A stretch of 32,180 nucleotides of DNA from Sedimentisphaerales bacterium (GTDB lineage: Bacteria > Planctomycetota > Phycisphaerae > Sedimentisphaerales > Anaerohalosphaeraceae). The position numbers and the translations under genes were made by a program. The stretch is taken from NCBI GenBank assembly GCA_028282905.1, contig JANQGW010000216.1:1-32180 (forward strand), written 5' to 3'. The notes under the pieces were generated by a model. The model saw only the letters and a list, made by a program, of their open reading frames with translations. It did not search any database and was not told the DNA's origin. Shown one piece after another: positions 1-7,561 of this stretch (the stretch's first letter is position 1; each line of letters opens with the position of its first letter).

Positions 1-573
1 GAATTTTTCGTATTCTTCCTTGTTGTAAGCGACGTTGCCGCCCATACCGCCGAGTGTATAGGACGGTCGGATAATCGCCGGAAAGCCGACGTGTTCGAGA
101 ATGTCCTGGGCCTCTTTCCAGTTGTGGGCGTAACCGCTGCGAGGCACTTCCAACCCGATGTCCTGGATGATCTTCTTGAAGCGGTCACGTTCTTCGGCGC
201 GTTTAATCGAACGCAGGTTCGCTCCCAGCAGGCGGACTTTGTATTTCTTCAGAACGCCGCTTTCGGCCAGTGCTACCGCGGTATTGAGGCCGGTCTGACC
301 TCCAAGTGTCGGCAGCAGGCTGTCGGGCTTTTCTTTTTTGATAATCTTTTCAACCGCTTCCGGCGTAATCGGCTCGATATACGTCCGGTCGGCCATCTCG
401 GGGTCGGTCATGATCGTCGCGGGGTTGCTGTTGACCAGAATGACCTTGTAGCCCTCCTGACGCAGTGCCTTACAGGCCTGTGCTCCGGAATAGTCAAATT
501 CGCATGCCTGACCGATGACAATCGGCCCGGACCCGATGATGAGAATCTTCTTGATATCCTTGCGTTTCGGCAT
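1..573 (-). CDS. carB: Carbamoyl-phosphate synthase large subunit, N-terminal 191 residues (cut by window edge)
   Basis: Carbamoyl-phosphate synthase large chain makes carbamoyl phosphate from bicarbonate, ATP and glutamine-derived ammonia for pyrimidine and arginine synthesis in the cytoplasm. The reverse strand reads [20 protein letters not shown] at the start, then [31 protein letters not shown] and [12 protein letters not shown]. These are the family's N-terminal pre-ATP-grasp and first ATP-grasp motifs, in the usual order. The family is about 1,070 residues, so some 80 percent lies beyond position 1. The ATG at 573 is the natural start because the protein begins exactly where homologues do. 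A good promoter lies just upstream, so the gene seems to be transcribed separately from the lipoprotein behind it. carA is not in the window. The identification is secure. Confidence 0.96.
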   Translation of the reverse strand, partial: MPKRKDIKKILIIGSGPIVIGQACEFDYSGAQACKALRQEGYKVILVNSNPATIMTDPEMADRTYIEPITPEAVEKIIKKEKPDSLLPTLGGQTGLNTAVALAESGVLKKYKVRLLGANLRSIKRAEERDRFKKIIQDIGLEVPRSGYAHNWKEAQDILEHVGFPAIIRPSYTLGGMGGNVAYNKEEYEKF

Positions 574-636
574 TCAAAATCCCTGATTTATGGTTGTTAA
601 TCAATCCGTTTATTCGTTCTGCCCAAAATTTGCGTG

Positions 637-665
637 ATTATACACACCTGCAGGCAATCATTCAA
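637..665 (-). promoter_or_regulatory. Sigma-70-type promoter for carB
   Basis: On the minus strand there is TTGAAT (660-665), a 17-base spacer and a perfect TATAAT (637-642). The predicted transcript would start near 630, giving a leader of about 57 bases before the carB ATG at 573. Seen by hexamer matching only. Confidence 0.6.
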
Positions 666-684
666 CCTTTTTCGCAAAAACACA

Positions 685-707
685 CTGAAAAAGCCGTTTT
701 TCAGGCT
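685..707 (-). terminator. Weak hairpin after the small lipoprotein gene
   Basis: Just after the lipoprotein stop on the minus strand, AGCC and GGCT pair around an eight-base loop and are followed by TTTTT. The same bases can also form an A/T-rich palindrome (CTGAAAAA / TTTTTCAG). The stem is short, so this is only a possible terminator separating the lipoprotein from carB. Confidence 0.35.
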
Positions 708-716
708 AAATCGCAG

Positions 717-1115
717 TTATGGCGACAGTTCCACAGTGACAGTACCCTGTTGGTTAATCGTTACCACGGCATCGACGGGCCGGGTACGGTCGAGGTCTTC
801 GGGAATATGCGCATAAAGAGGCGGTGTTTCGTATTGCCGGCCGTTCTGCTGCCACGCGGTAATGACATAATTGCCCTGATAGGTTCGTAACGGAAATTCC
901 GTCGAAAATTCGCCACCGGCGGGGATAAAGGTGCAAGTTACCGTCGAACGCGTTCGCTCCACATATAACCTGATATTGCGTATATCCCGATTAGAATCAT
1001 TGCGTATCGTTAGCCCGCGAACGGAAATAGATTGCTGTGACTGGAATACCGCACAGCCCGGCAGTAATAATATGCCCCACACAATAAAAAACAGCCAGCT
1101 TTTCATAACTCGCAT
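717..1115 (-). CDS. Small lipoprotein of unknown function
   Basis: A 132-residue protein with a typical lipoprotein signal: MRVMKSW, a hydrophobic stretch and the lipobox LLPGC, so it should be lipid-anchored in the envelope. The rest (residues about 25-132) is rich in short beta-strand patterns such as SVRGLTIRNDS and VVTINQQGTVTVEL. This suggests a small immunoglobulin-like or other beta-sandwich fold; I recognise no family. I chose the ATG at 1115 rather than the upstream in-frame ATG at 1133. AGGAGGTG (full anti-Shine-Dalgarno match) lies four bases before 1115, whereas 1133 has no ribosome site and lies almost at the predicted transcription start. Its own promoter lies directly upstream. 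Function unknown. Confidence 0.75.
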   Translation of the reverse strand: MRVMKSWLFFIVWGILLLPGCAVFQSQQSISVRGLTIRNDSNRDIRNIRLYVERTRSTVTCTFIPAGGEFSTEFPLRTYQGNYVITAWQQNGRQYETPPLYAHIPEDLDRTRPVDAVVTINQQGTVTVELSP

Positions 1116-1142
1116 AACACCTCCTGAATCCATTTTGTTTCT

Positions 1143-1170
1143 AAAATAAAAACTGGAATGAAAATGTCAA
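1143..1170 (-). promoter_or_regulatory. Promoter for the small lipoprotein
   Basis: Minus strand: perfect TTGACA (1165-1170), 16-base spacer, TATTTT (1143-1148). The transcript would start near 1137, about 22 bases before the chosen ATG at 1115, which supports that start. Confidence 0.55.
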
Positions 1171-1228
1171 GAAAAACCGCTTATTACGCTGAAATAACGA
1201 GAAATTTTGAAGATAAACCGACTTATCT

Positions 1229-2404
1229 TTAAACTGCATTGACCATTTCCACCATTTTTTTGTAATTCTCCAGTGCCAGCGGCGGCAGTTTGCGGCCGTA
1301 AGGACAGGCTGAGGGCATTAGGACAAAGCCGCGTCCGCTACCTGCGGTTCCCTGCTTAATGGCCGTTTTGATTTTTCGTTCGAATTGGTCAGTGGGCAGG
1401 TTCTCAATGTCCGTTGCCTCAAGATTTCCGAATAACACAAGCTGTTTACCGTATTCCTGACGGATATCAATCAATTCTACATCGCCCTGATTCGGGGGTT
1501 CGATCGGGTCGAGGCCGTCAACGCCCATTGATACGATGTCGTCGATAATGTCTTTCAAATTACCGTGCGAGTGAATTCTCGCAAATCCGCCATGGGCCTG
1601 TATCGCAGCAACCATGGGCTGGTCGTACTGAACGACATAGTCCCTGAAGGCGGCCGGGCTTTGATACGGCGGAGACGCGTATTCCGGGCCGTAAATCCGC
1701 CAGAGCCTGCCGGGCAAGGCCCTGGAGATTGCTCGGGTATTAGGATGCAGGATGGCTGCGAATCGCGTGAGTAATTCATGAAACAATTCCGGCTCAAGTG
1801 TAGCCACGATGGTGTATGTCGCCATATCAAATAATGCCGCGGCCAGGCACAACGGATCCGGTGTGTCGATCATGACGATGCCGGACTCGCCAATGGTCTC
1901 TTCGGCCTCGATTACGACAGAAATATCAGGCTCGCCGGACGAGACGGGAAAATCCAGTTCGAGCAACGCCTTTAAATCATCGGCATCTTTTAAAAGATGT
2001 TCAAGAGTCCATACCGTATTGACATCTCTGTCCTGTCGGGTTTGAGAAGTCAGTGTGCGTTTGCCTGCTTTTATGGTGCGGGTGACTAATCTGCTGCCGT
2101 TACTATCGTAAGTAACTTCTTCCTGGGAAAGACTTCGTAATGGATCAGACGGTACACCAACCATCTGTGTTTCATTTCTGTCTGATGGCTCACCGGTTAA
2201 AAAAGGAACTTTCCGCATGACGATACGATCTGTCTGGTCTCTTGTCAGGTCAATCAGCTCCCGCCATGAGGGATCAGTATAAATGTTAAACGGGTCGGGA
2301 TTGTTATAATCCTCATCCAAGCCGTTAAGCTCATAAAACGACACCGCCGGACGATCTACCGGCCCACCCCGCATCGTTGATATCAATCTTTCACGTCTAT
2401 TCAT
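1229..2404 (-). CDS. Uroporphyrinogen decarboxylase (URO-D)-superfamily protein, methyltransferase-like
   Basis: This 391-residue protein has the (beta/alpha)8 fold shared by heme-pathway URO-D and the zinc-dependent corrinoid methyltransferases (MtaA/MtbA type). Features pointing to the methyltransferase side are RIHSHGN (H278, H280), where MtaA has H-x-C-G-N, and a cysteine in PSACPYG (C367) at the position of the third zinc ligand. The heme-enzyme N-terminal substrate motif is absent. The N-terminus MNRRERLISTMRGGPVDRPA is typical of the diverged branch. The start at 2404 is preferred over the longer in-frame ATG at 2452, which would overlap the upstream GH36 gene; from 2404 the gap is 10 bases. 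It is therefore probably cotranscribed with the GH36 enzyme and controlled with it. The substrate is unknown. A role in heme synthesis is unlikely, and a demethylase or methyl-transfer role is inference. Confidence 0.8.
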   Translation of the reverse strand: MNRRERLISTMRGGPVDRPAVSFYELNGLDEDYNNPDPFNIYTDPSWRELIDLTRDQTDRIVMRKVPFLTGEPSDRNETQMVGVPSDPLRSLSQEEVTYDSNGSRLVTRTIKAGKRTLTSQTRQDRDVNTVWTLEHLLKDADDLKALLELDFPVSSGEPDISVVIEAEETIGESGIVMIDTPDPLCLAAALFDMATYTIVATLEPELFHELLTRFAAILHPNTRAISRALPGRLWRIYGPEYASPPYQSPAAFRDYVVQYDQPMVAAIQAHGGFARIHSHGNLKDIIDDIVSMGVDGLDPIEPPNQGDVELIDIRQEYGKQLVLFGNLEATDIENLPTDQFERKIKTAIKQGTAGSGRGFVLMPSACPYGRKLPPLALENYKKMVEMVNAV

Positions 2405-2414
2405 TTTTTTCTTC

Positions 2415-4658
2415 TCAATCCTTTGGGGTAATCGCCAGTTCCAGCAGTTCAACGCTGAACGGAGCCAGTTTTATTTTCAGGGCTTCCTTATCCGCCTTTG
2501 CCGGGGCAAGACCATACACTCTGCGACTGATTTGCCAGCTTTCGATGCTTTGAGGCTCCCATTCGGTCACATCTGCTAACTTCAACTCGTAATCCACTGT
2601 ATTTGCTGAGGGATTTCGTAAAGAGACAATCGCCTTGTAAGACTGGTCTTTCTGCAGGCCGCGGTAATCAAAAGACGCGTGTCCGTACACTTGGTACTGA
2701 TAGGGATTGCCGCCAATCCAGTGCGTATCACGCAACGTCTCAGCATTGGCGTGCGCCCATTTGACCGCATCAGCCAGGATTTCCCACTTGGGTTTAGTCA
2801 TCACCTTCTGGCTCATGTACAATTCCTGCAGTTGCGTGCCGGAAGCAAAGAAGGAATAGGCCTGGTCGGCAAAACTCTTATCCGTTTTATCGACGCTGGT
2901 TCGGCCGAGGCCATACTGCGAATAGACCATACCGCAGAGCATCAGCGAGTTAATCGGAAACAGCGGGCTTTGGGTGATAATATTATTATAGGTTTCGCCG
3001 TCGCGGTAGTTCATCCAACGATGGGTGGTCGGGCCTTTGTCGCCCCAGACATGAGCGTCACCGCCGCCTCGCCAGATGGAGTCTCCGTGCAGCAGGAAAA
3101 ACGGCGACCCCCAGGTTCCGGTGGTCAGATTGATATACAGATCAGGTTTAATCTCCCGCAGTTCGGCCATCAGCCGGCAGGCTGCTTCCATATCCGCACT
3201 GGGGCCGCCGCCAACGCCGTCATATTTAAAGCTGTTGACATTATATTTTCGAATCATTTCTGCGCTCTTATCATAGAAGAGCTTATAGTATTTTGGGCCG
3301 GCCAGCGAGAGGCCGCTGCTGTTTATTTCGTAGCCATCCCGTTTGGCCGATTTTAACCGAGCTGCCTTGGTTTGTCCGTAACCGCCAAACGGCGAAAACC
3401 ATGTACCGATCCCGGTGTCCATTTTTCGGGCCAGTTTCGCCTGTGGCGTAAAGCCATCCGGAAAACGCTCGGGATGAAAGGACCACAAGTTATCATAATC
3501 ATCCCAGCCGTCATCGAACACAAAGCAATCCAACTTGATACCATACGGCTTGATAAAATCCCGCTGCCATGCCTTCATGACATCCAGACATTGGTCCGAA
3601 TCCATCACAAAAAGTCCGTCACTGCCCTGCTCGCAGATATCATACCAGCTATTATAATGCAGAAACGGTTTATATTTTCGTGCCCGGGACGCTTCGATGT
3701 ATTCCAGTACACCGCGACGCAGACTGCCTGAGACTGCATGGCCGATGACCGAAGAATATTTGATGGTATCACCGGGCTTTAGCTGCCTGTTGCAGTCAGT
3801 AAATTGTGTGATTGTATCAAATTTGCCGCCCTTGACATGGATAACTCCATTACTTTCACCCTGGACCATCACATCGGCGACAATGTGCAAGCCGGTTCTT
3901 TGTTTGTTGTCCAGTACACTTAAATTAAACTTGTATATATTGCTGCTGTTGGGAATACCCGCAAAACCATTGTGAACATCTTCGGCAATCAGTTTGGCGC
4001 CTTTCATCAAGGCTACCCGGCGGATATCCAGCCGGGACCATCCGCTTTGGTACGTAAACTGGATATCCAGAGACTTGCCTTGTTTCACTAATTCGTCCGG
4101 CACCGGATACGAAAGCTTTTTAAATTCTTTCGGCTTGAGCATAGATAAATTCCAGACGCCAATCTCTTTCTCTATTCTTGCTGCGGTACGGGCGGTTGGA
4201 TACTCCATCCCCGCAAACCAATTGCCATAAACCAAGGGCGAACCGGGAACGGTCCCGCTTTCTGAAAATACCGGGGGAAGAACCAGACCGACGAAGCGTT
4301 TGATAACTACAGATTTCGTTGCCTCCATTGTGTAGAAATGGCGAACAAAATTACTATCAGCCTTACGTGTGACAGTACAAACCAAGCCGCTGTCGGGATG
4401 TTCGAAAATAGTCGAATTTTCTTTGCCTTTTACGGAAATAAAATCTACAGAACTGATCGGTCCCTGGTCATCAACCACCACTTGCCACATGGGACTGTCA
4501 ATTCTCACCTTCTGGTCTGTGCCCTGTTTTTGAATGTAAGCCAGTTTTTGGCCGGAATCGCTATAGACGGCCTTCAACTGCTCCTGCCCGGCTGATAAAT
4601 GAGCCGCAATAGCCACTAACATCATAACAAATACGCTGATTTCCCTTTTCACAAACAT
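2415..4658 (-). CDS. Secreted GH36-type alpha-galactosidase-like glycoside hydrolase
   Basis: A 747-residue exported enzyme of the alpha-galactosidase clan (GH27/GH31/GH36), closest by eye to GH36. It begins with a signal peptide (MFVKREISVFVMMLVAIAAH, likely cleaved near LSAG). Residues about 40-330 are beta-rich and contain, at about 196-277, a module also found at the end of the GH20 enzyme of this window. The catalytic barrel follows: HYNSWYD, then FDDGW (D382-W385), a start-of-barrel motif in this clan. FKYDGVGG follows with the likely nucleophile D480. RGGGDAHVW near residue 530 may carry the acid/base. The C-terminus (about 650-747) is a small beta domain. AAAAGGAGAGCAT supports the ATG at 4658. 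It heads a two-gene unit with the URO-D-like protein, and an AraC-family gene diverges from it. Exact linkage specificity cannot be read from sequence. Confidence 0.85.
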   Translation of the reverse strand: MFVKREISVFVMMLVAIAAHLSAGQEQLKAVYSDSGQKLAYIQKQGTDQKVRIDSPMWQVVVDDQGPISSVDFISVKGKENSTIFEHPDSGLVCTVTRKADSNFVRHFYTMEATKSVVIKRFVGLVLPPVFSESGTVPGSPLVYGNWFAGMEYPTARTAARIEKEIGVWNLSMLKPKEFKKLSYPVPDELVKQGKSLDIQFTYQSGWSRLDIRRVALMKGAKLIAEDVHNGFAGIPNSSNIYKFNLSVLDNKQRTGLHIVADVMVQGESNGVIHVKGGKFDTITQFTDCNRQLKPGDTIKYSSVIGHAVSGSLRRGVLEYIEASRARKYKPFLHYNSWYDICEQGSDGLFVMDSDQCLDVMKAWQRDFIKPYGIKLDCFVFDDGWDDYDNLWSFHPERFPDGFTPQAKLARKMDTGIGTWFSPFGGYGQTKAARLKSAKRDGYEINSSGLSLAGPKYYKLFYDKSAEMIRKYNVNSFKYDGVGGGPSADMEAACRLMAELREIKPDLYINLTTGTWGSPFFLLHGDSIWRGGGDAHVWGDKGPTTHRWMNYRDGETYNNIITQSPLFPINSLMLCGMVYSQYGLGRTSVDKTDKSFADQAYSFFASGTQLQELYMSQKVMTKPKWEILADAVKWAHANAETLRDTHWIGGNPYQYQVYGHASFDYRGLQKDQSYKAIVSLRNPSANTVDYELKLADVTEWEPQSIESWQISRRVYGLAPAKADKEALKIKLAPFSVELLELAITPKD

Positions 4659-4713
4659 ATGCTCTCCTTTTCATATTTACTGTACGGCCCTGACACTTGA
4701 AGTCTGAAAATGA

Positions 4714-4742
4714 ATTTTATCGCATATCGACAAACTTGTCTT
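4714..4742 (-). promoter_or_regulatory. Promoter for GH36/URO-D operon with overlapping operator-like dyad
   Basis: Minus strand: AAGACA (4737-4742), 17-base spacer, TAAAAT (4714-4719), with a transcript start about 50 bases before the GH36 ATG. A perfect 12-base dyad, GACAA-AC-TTGTC, occupies 4729-4740 and covers part of the -35 element, so it is a candidate binding site. AraC proteins usually bind direct repeats, so the dyad may belong to another regulator. Confidence 0.45.
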
Positions 4743-4805
4743 TGCCAACCTGAATCAAATATTTCGCAATTAGAATCATATTTATTATAGAAATAATGAC
4801 AATTA

Positions 4806-4814
4806 TGCTATAAT
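4806..4814 (+). promoter_or_regulatory. Extended -10 promoter for the AraC-family gene
   Basis: TGC-TATAAT (4806-4814) is a perfect extended -10 element with no recognisable -35. Transcription would start at about 4820-4822, right at the ATG at 4823, and no Shine-Dalgarno sequence is present. This suggests a leaderless or nearly leaderless mRNA. Confidence 0.5.
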
Positions 4815-4822
4815 CACGTCCT

Positions 4823-5659
4823 ATGAGAACATTGACAAACAAAATAGAATCATTTGGAAAAGTGGCAAATTATGCTTTAATTTCAACACCAGCGCCTGTT
4901 GAGGTTATTTCCGGCGTTTGGAAGTTTACAAAAGAGCCGGGGCATCACACACGAACCGCATCGCTTCCGGGCCATTTGCTGCAACTGGTATTAGCAGGTT
5001 CTTACGCAATTAGAACCAACAATAGAGAATATACGGTCAAACAGGGCGATTTGATCTACTTTTATGCCTCGGAAGATGTCGAATGGCTTGAAAACACCGA
5101 AACAGTAGTTTTCTATTCTGTTGGTTTTCGTTCGGCTTTCTTTACCCCGCTGCCGCTTGAGCACCGGGTTTTTCCATCCAATCAAAATATCCGGCAATCA
5201 TTTGAAAGGCTGTACGATAGTGCAACGCTTGGCCAAGAGAGTCGGCTCAGAGAGTTGAGAATGTTTGGGGCATTACATGATATTCTCAGCGAAATTGCCG
5301 GGATGAAGATTTTTGATAAATCGAAAACAGCGGATAACAACGCTTGGTGGGATGTCGAACGATTTATTCGAAAACGCCATCTGTTTCGACCCACACTGGA
5401 TGAACTTGCCGAGTTGTGCCAATACAGCAGGGCCTCGACTGTGCGGCTTTGCAGAAAAGCCACCGGACAGAGCCCTGTCAAGCGTATCCGAACAATTCGT
5501 ATGGAGGAAGCAAAGGCCCTGCTAGCCTTCTCGTCTCTGAATATCACTGAGATATCGAAATATCTCTGCTACGATCGGGTGCATGAGTTCTCACGTGAGT
5601 TCTCAGCCTGTTTCGGCATGTCACCGCGAGAATTTCGTGGAATGAAGCCTATTGGGTGA
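4823..5659 (+). CDS. AraC-family transcriptional regulator
   Basis: A 278-residue regulator with the usual two-part layout. Residues about 20-105 look like the cupin-type sensor domain (GHLLQLVLAGSYAIRTNNREY, TVKQGDLIYFYA), the sugar-sensing jelly roll of this family. Residues about 180-275 form the double helix-turn-helix: LDELAELCQYSRASTVRLCRK, then MEEAKALLAFSSLNITEISKY and the family signature ending FSACFGMSPREFRG. It is divergent from the GH36/URO-D unit and shares a 164-base intergenic region with it. It is therefore most likely the sugar-responsive regulator of that unit, and perhaps of itself. The start lacks a ribosome site but sits at the end of an extended -10 promoter. The inducer is unknown. 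Confidence 0.9.
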   Translation: MRTLTNKIESFGKVANYALISTPAPVEVISGVWKFTKEPGHHTRTASLPGHLLQLVLAGSYAIRTNNREYTVKQGDLIYFYASEDVEWLENTETVVFYSVGFRSAFFTPLPLEHRVFPSNQNIRQSFERLYDSATLGQESRLRELRMFGALHDILSEIAGMKIFDKSKTADNNAWWDVERFIRKRHLFRPTLDELAELCQYSRASTVRLCRKATGQSPVKRIRTIRMEEAKALLAFSSLNITEISKYLCYDRVHEFSREFSACFGMSPREFRGMKPIG

Positions 5660-5736
5660 CTCAAAACAATGCTCCTGACTTGATAGCTATACCCACCAAA
5701 AAGCCAGAACCATTTTTGGATTTCACAACTCCGATT

Positions 5737-5757
5737 TCAGTAAAAAAACTGATTTTT
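5737..5757 (+). terminator. Weak terminator after the AraC-family gene
   Basis: TCAGT and ACTGA pair around AAAAAA and are followed by TTTTT. A second short stem (CCAAAAA / TTTTTGG, 5696-5719) lies just upstream. Both are A/T-rich, so activity is uncertain. Confidence 0.35.
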
Positions 5758-5791
5758 CCTTAAATTTTCTTCAATGGCATACAAATTGGTA

Positions 5792-5846
5792 TATAATGAT
5801 AATGGTTGATGGATAAACCTTGTTTTTTACCGTTTAGCGATATAAT
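5792..5846 (+). promoter_or_regulatory. Two TATAAT boxes upstream of the first pseudopilin gene
   Basis: Perfect TATAAT hexamers occur at 5792-5797 and 5841-5846. Neither has a convincing -35; the second has TTGTTT about 15 bases upstream. The second would start transcription near 5853, just ahead of the AAAGGAGA ribosome site. Confidence 0.3.
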
Positions 5847-5876
5847 TCCCACTCTGTATGGGAAAGGAGATGTGCT

Positions 5877-6656
5877 ATGGTGCCGGCCCCAAAAAACAGG
5901 AATCATAAGGCTTTTACCCTAATTGAGCTGCTTGTGGTCATCGCTATCATCTCCCTGCTTTTATCGATTGTTTTGCCAACCTTAAAAAGAGTCAAAGGCC
6001 AGGCCAAAGCCGTCATCTGCAATTCCAATCTCAAACAATGGGGCGTATTGTTTCATCTTTATACGAATGACAACAACAGCCGGTTTATGGTCTGGAAAGC
6101 CTCCAGTGAGCCGGGCGGAGGAACCTGGATACTGCCAATCTTAGAGTACGCGCAGGGCAGCGATGAAATGCGGTTGTGTCCGGAAGCCACAGTAACACCG
6201 GAAGAAGGCGAGGCAATTCCCGCACGTATGGCGTGGAGTACCACCATTGACGGACAATACCATAAAAACAGCTATGCGATTAATAACTGGATTTATGATC
6301 TCCGGCCGGGCGTTACGACGGTCTGGGGACTGCCCAACGCTGACAAACGAAGCTGGCGACACATTCGACACAAGCAGCCCTATGCGATCCCAATGTTTTT
6401 AGAAGGCTGGCGATGGGGAGGCGGACCGAGCAACCGCAGCGATCCTGCCCCGCCCAATGAAGAGGTCCGGCATAATACCGGATTTGGGCGGTACTGCCTG
6501 AACCGTCATTCCGGCACGATTAACGTCTGCTTCATGGACGGTACATCCCGAAAAGTAGGCCTGAAGGAGCTGTGGGACTTGAAGTGGCACAAGGAATATG
6601 ATTTTGGAGACCCGCTGCCGACCTGGCCCGAATGGATGCGGCCATTCAAAGATTAG
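5877..6656 (+). CDS. Prepilin-type protein with H-X9-DG C-terminal motif (pseudopilin-like)
   Basis: A 259-residue type IV pilin/type II secretion-like protein. A 12-residue basic leader ends HKA, followed by the type III signal helix FTLIELLVVIAIISLLL (F13 to about 29). Prepilin peptidase should cut before F13 and methylate it, and E17 is the conserved Glu+5. Residue -1 is Ala rather than the usual Gly. The body has the planctomycete-type phrase CNSNLKQWG and ends with the processing-associated motif RHSGTINVCFMDG, in which His, nine residues and Asp-Gly are spaced exactly. A WDLKWHKEYDFGDP tail follows. AAAGGAGA supports the ATG. It is a paralogue of the protein at 10144-10989. Such proteins occur in large families in Planctomycetota and Lentisphaerota, and their individual jobs are unknown. 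Confidence 0.88.
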   Translation: MVPAPKNRNHKAFTLIELLVVIAIISLLLSIVLPTLKRVKGQAKAVICNSNLKQWGVLFHLYTNDNNSRFMVWKASSEPGGGTWILPILEYAQGSDEMRLCPEATVTPEEGEAIPARMAWSTTIDGQYHKNSYAINNWIYDLRPGVTTVWGLPNADKRSWRHIRHKQPYAIPMFLEGWRWGGGPSNRSDPAPPNEEVRHNTGFGRYCLNRHSGTINVCFMDGTSRKVGLKELWDLKWHKEYDFGDPLPTWPEWMRPFKD

Positions 6657-6683
6657 AGCCGGCGGCCCTTTCAAACAGAACCA

Positions 6684-6711
6684 TTGACATCATGGTTAGA
6701 ATGGCTATGAT
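6684..6711 (+). promoter_or_regulatory. Strong sigma-70-type promoter for the 229-residue lipoprotein
   Basis: Perfect TTGACA (6684-6689), 16-base spacer, TATGAT (6706-6711, five of six). A start near 6718 would leave 24 bases to the ATG at 6742 or 48 to the GTG at 6766. Confidence 0.6.
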
Positions 6712-6765
6712 AAAGACGGTTTATTGTCCAATTAGGTTGAAATGGTATTCTGGAAGGATTTGCCG

Positions 6766-7431
6766 GTGAAAAACGGAATTTTATGCATTGGAATTTGTGT
6801 TGCCGCCATCATACTTGGAGGCTGTGAAGCAATATCAACCGAAGATTCAGAGCCGCTTCACTATGAACCGATTGTCGTTCACCCTAGTAAGACGCTAACC
6901 TTACCGGTTGACCAACTGCTTTCATTAGACTGGCACAGCCCGCATCGTCGAGGTGGACGGGTCGAAGCAGTCCGGCCAATCGCAGAGGGCGGGGTCGAAT
7001 TCGATATCTATTTCCCGAGCAATAATCCCGGTGACAATGAAGTGACATTTGTTTCCAGCGGTGAAGGCGGGCTGGGGGCGCTTGCCGGAAACAACATCGA
7101 AGGCTATGAGCGATTTGTCCTGAAATACACGCTTATTTCGATCAACGGCAAAGCGAGCATCCCGGATATGTCGAGAAAGCTAACTGTCGGCTCACTGATC
7201 GGGCCGTCGGCAGGCAAACTCAAAGTCTGGCAGCCGCTGACGCTGAGCCTGAGCGGTTCGGGTATTTCCAGCACATCGATGCGAACGAAAAAAATCTATC
7301 AAATCGGTTTTCATGCACGCATGACGAACCCGCTCGAATGGGACGCAACCGGAGCGAAGGTGACACTACGGATTGAGCCGGCAGAAAATGCCGGACCGGT
7401 ACCGGCTCGTGTGCTGGTTGAAAAACGGTAA
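6766..7431 (+). CDS. Lipoprotein of unknown function
   Basis: A 221-residue protein counted from GTG 6766. It begins VKNGILCIGICVAAIILGGC, a clean lipoprotein signal peptide with lipobox ILGGC. I prefer this GTG because GGAAGG lies eight bases before it and the signal peptide is then of normal shape. An in-frame ATG at 6742 would add eight residues (MVFWKDLP). The mature part (about 180 residues) has alternating beta-type segments such as GVEFDIYFPS, ERFVLKYTLISING and KLKVWQPLTLSLSGSGI. This resembles a single jelly-roll or carbohydrate-binding-like domain, but I recognise no named family. It has its own promoter and lies between the pseudopilin gene and a convergent EEP gene. Confidence 0.7.
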   Translation: MKNGILCIGICVAAIILGGCEAISTEDSEPLHYEPIVVHPSKTLTLPVDQLLSLDWHSPHRRGGRVEAVRPIAEGGVEFDIYFPSNNPGDNEVTFVSSGEGGLGALAGNNIEGYERFVLKYTLISINGKASIPDMSRKLTVGSLIGPSAGKLKVWQPLTLSLSGSGISSTSMRTKKIYQIGFHARMTNPLEWDATGAKVTLRIEPAENAGPVPARVLVEKR

Positions 7432-7561
7432 TATTTGCTTCCACCGCAAACGCTACTCACTCAAATGACATTATCACGTCAAAGGCGGAATCAAGTCTTA
7501 ATAATCTGGGTGCCGGGGCAAGCCCGACATGACATAATGCGCAAGTACTAATCGCAATCTG

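Noticed and set aside
1210..1229. AAGATAA/TTATCTT hairpin at the end of the URO-D-like gene
   Set aside because: It overlaps the stop codon, is entirely A/T in the stem and has no T-run behind it, so it is not reported as a terminator.
2405..2452. A longer start for the URO-D-like gene
   Set aside because: It overlaps the end of the upstream gene and has no homologous N-terminus; ATG 2404 fits the family start.
2679..3356. A 225-codon plus-strand open frame opposite the GH36 gene
   Set aside because: It is antisense to a clearly coding gene with catalytic motifs and has no family features of its own.
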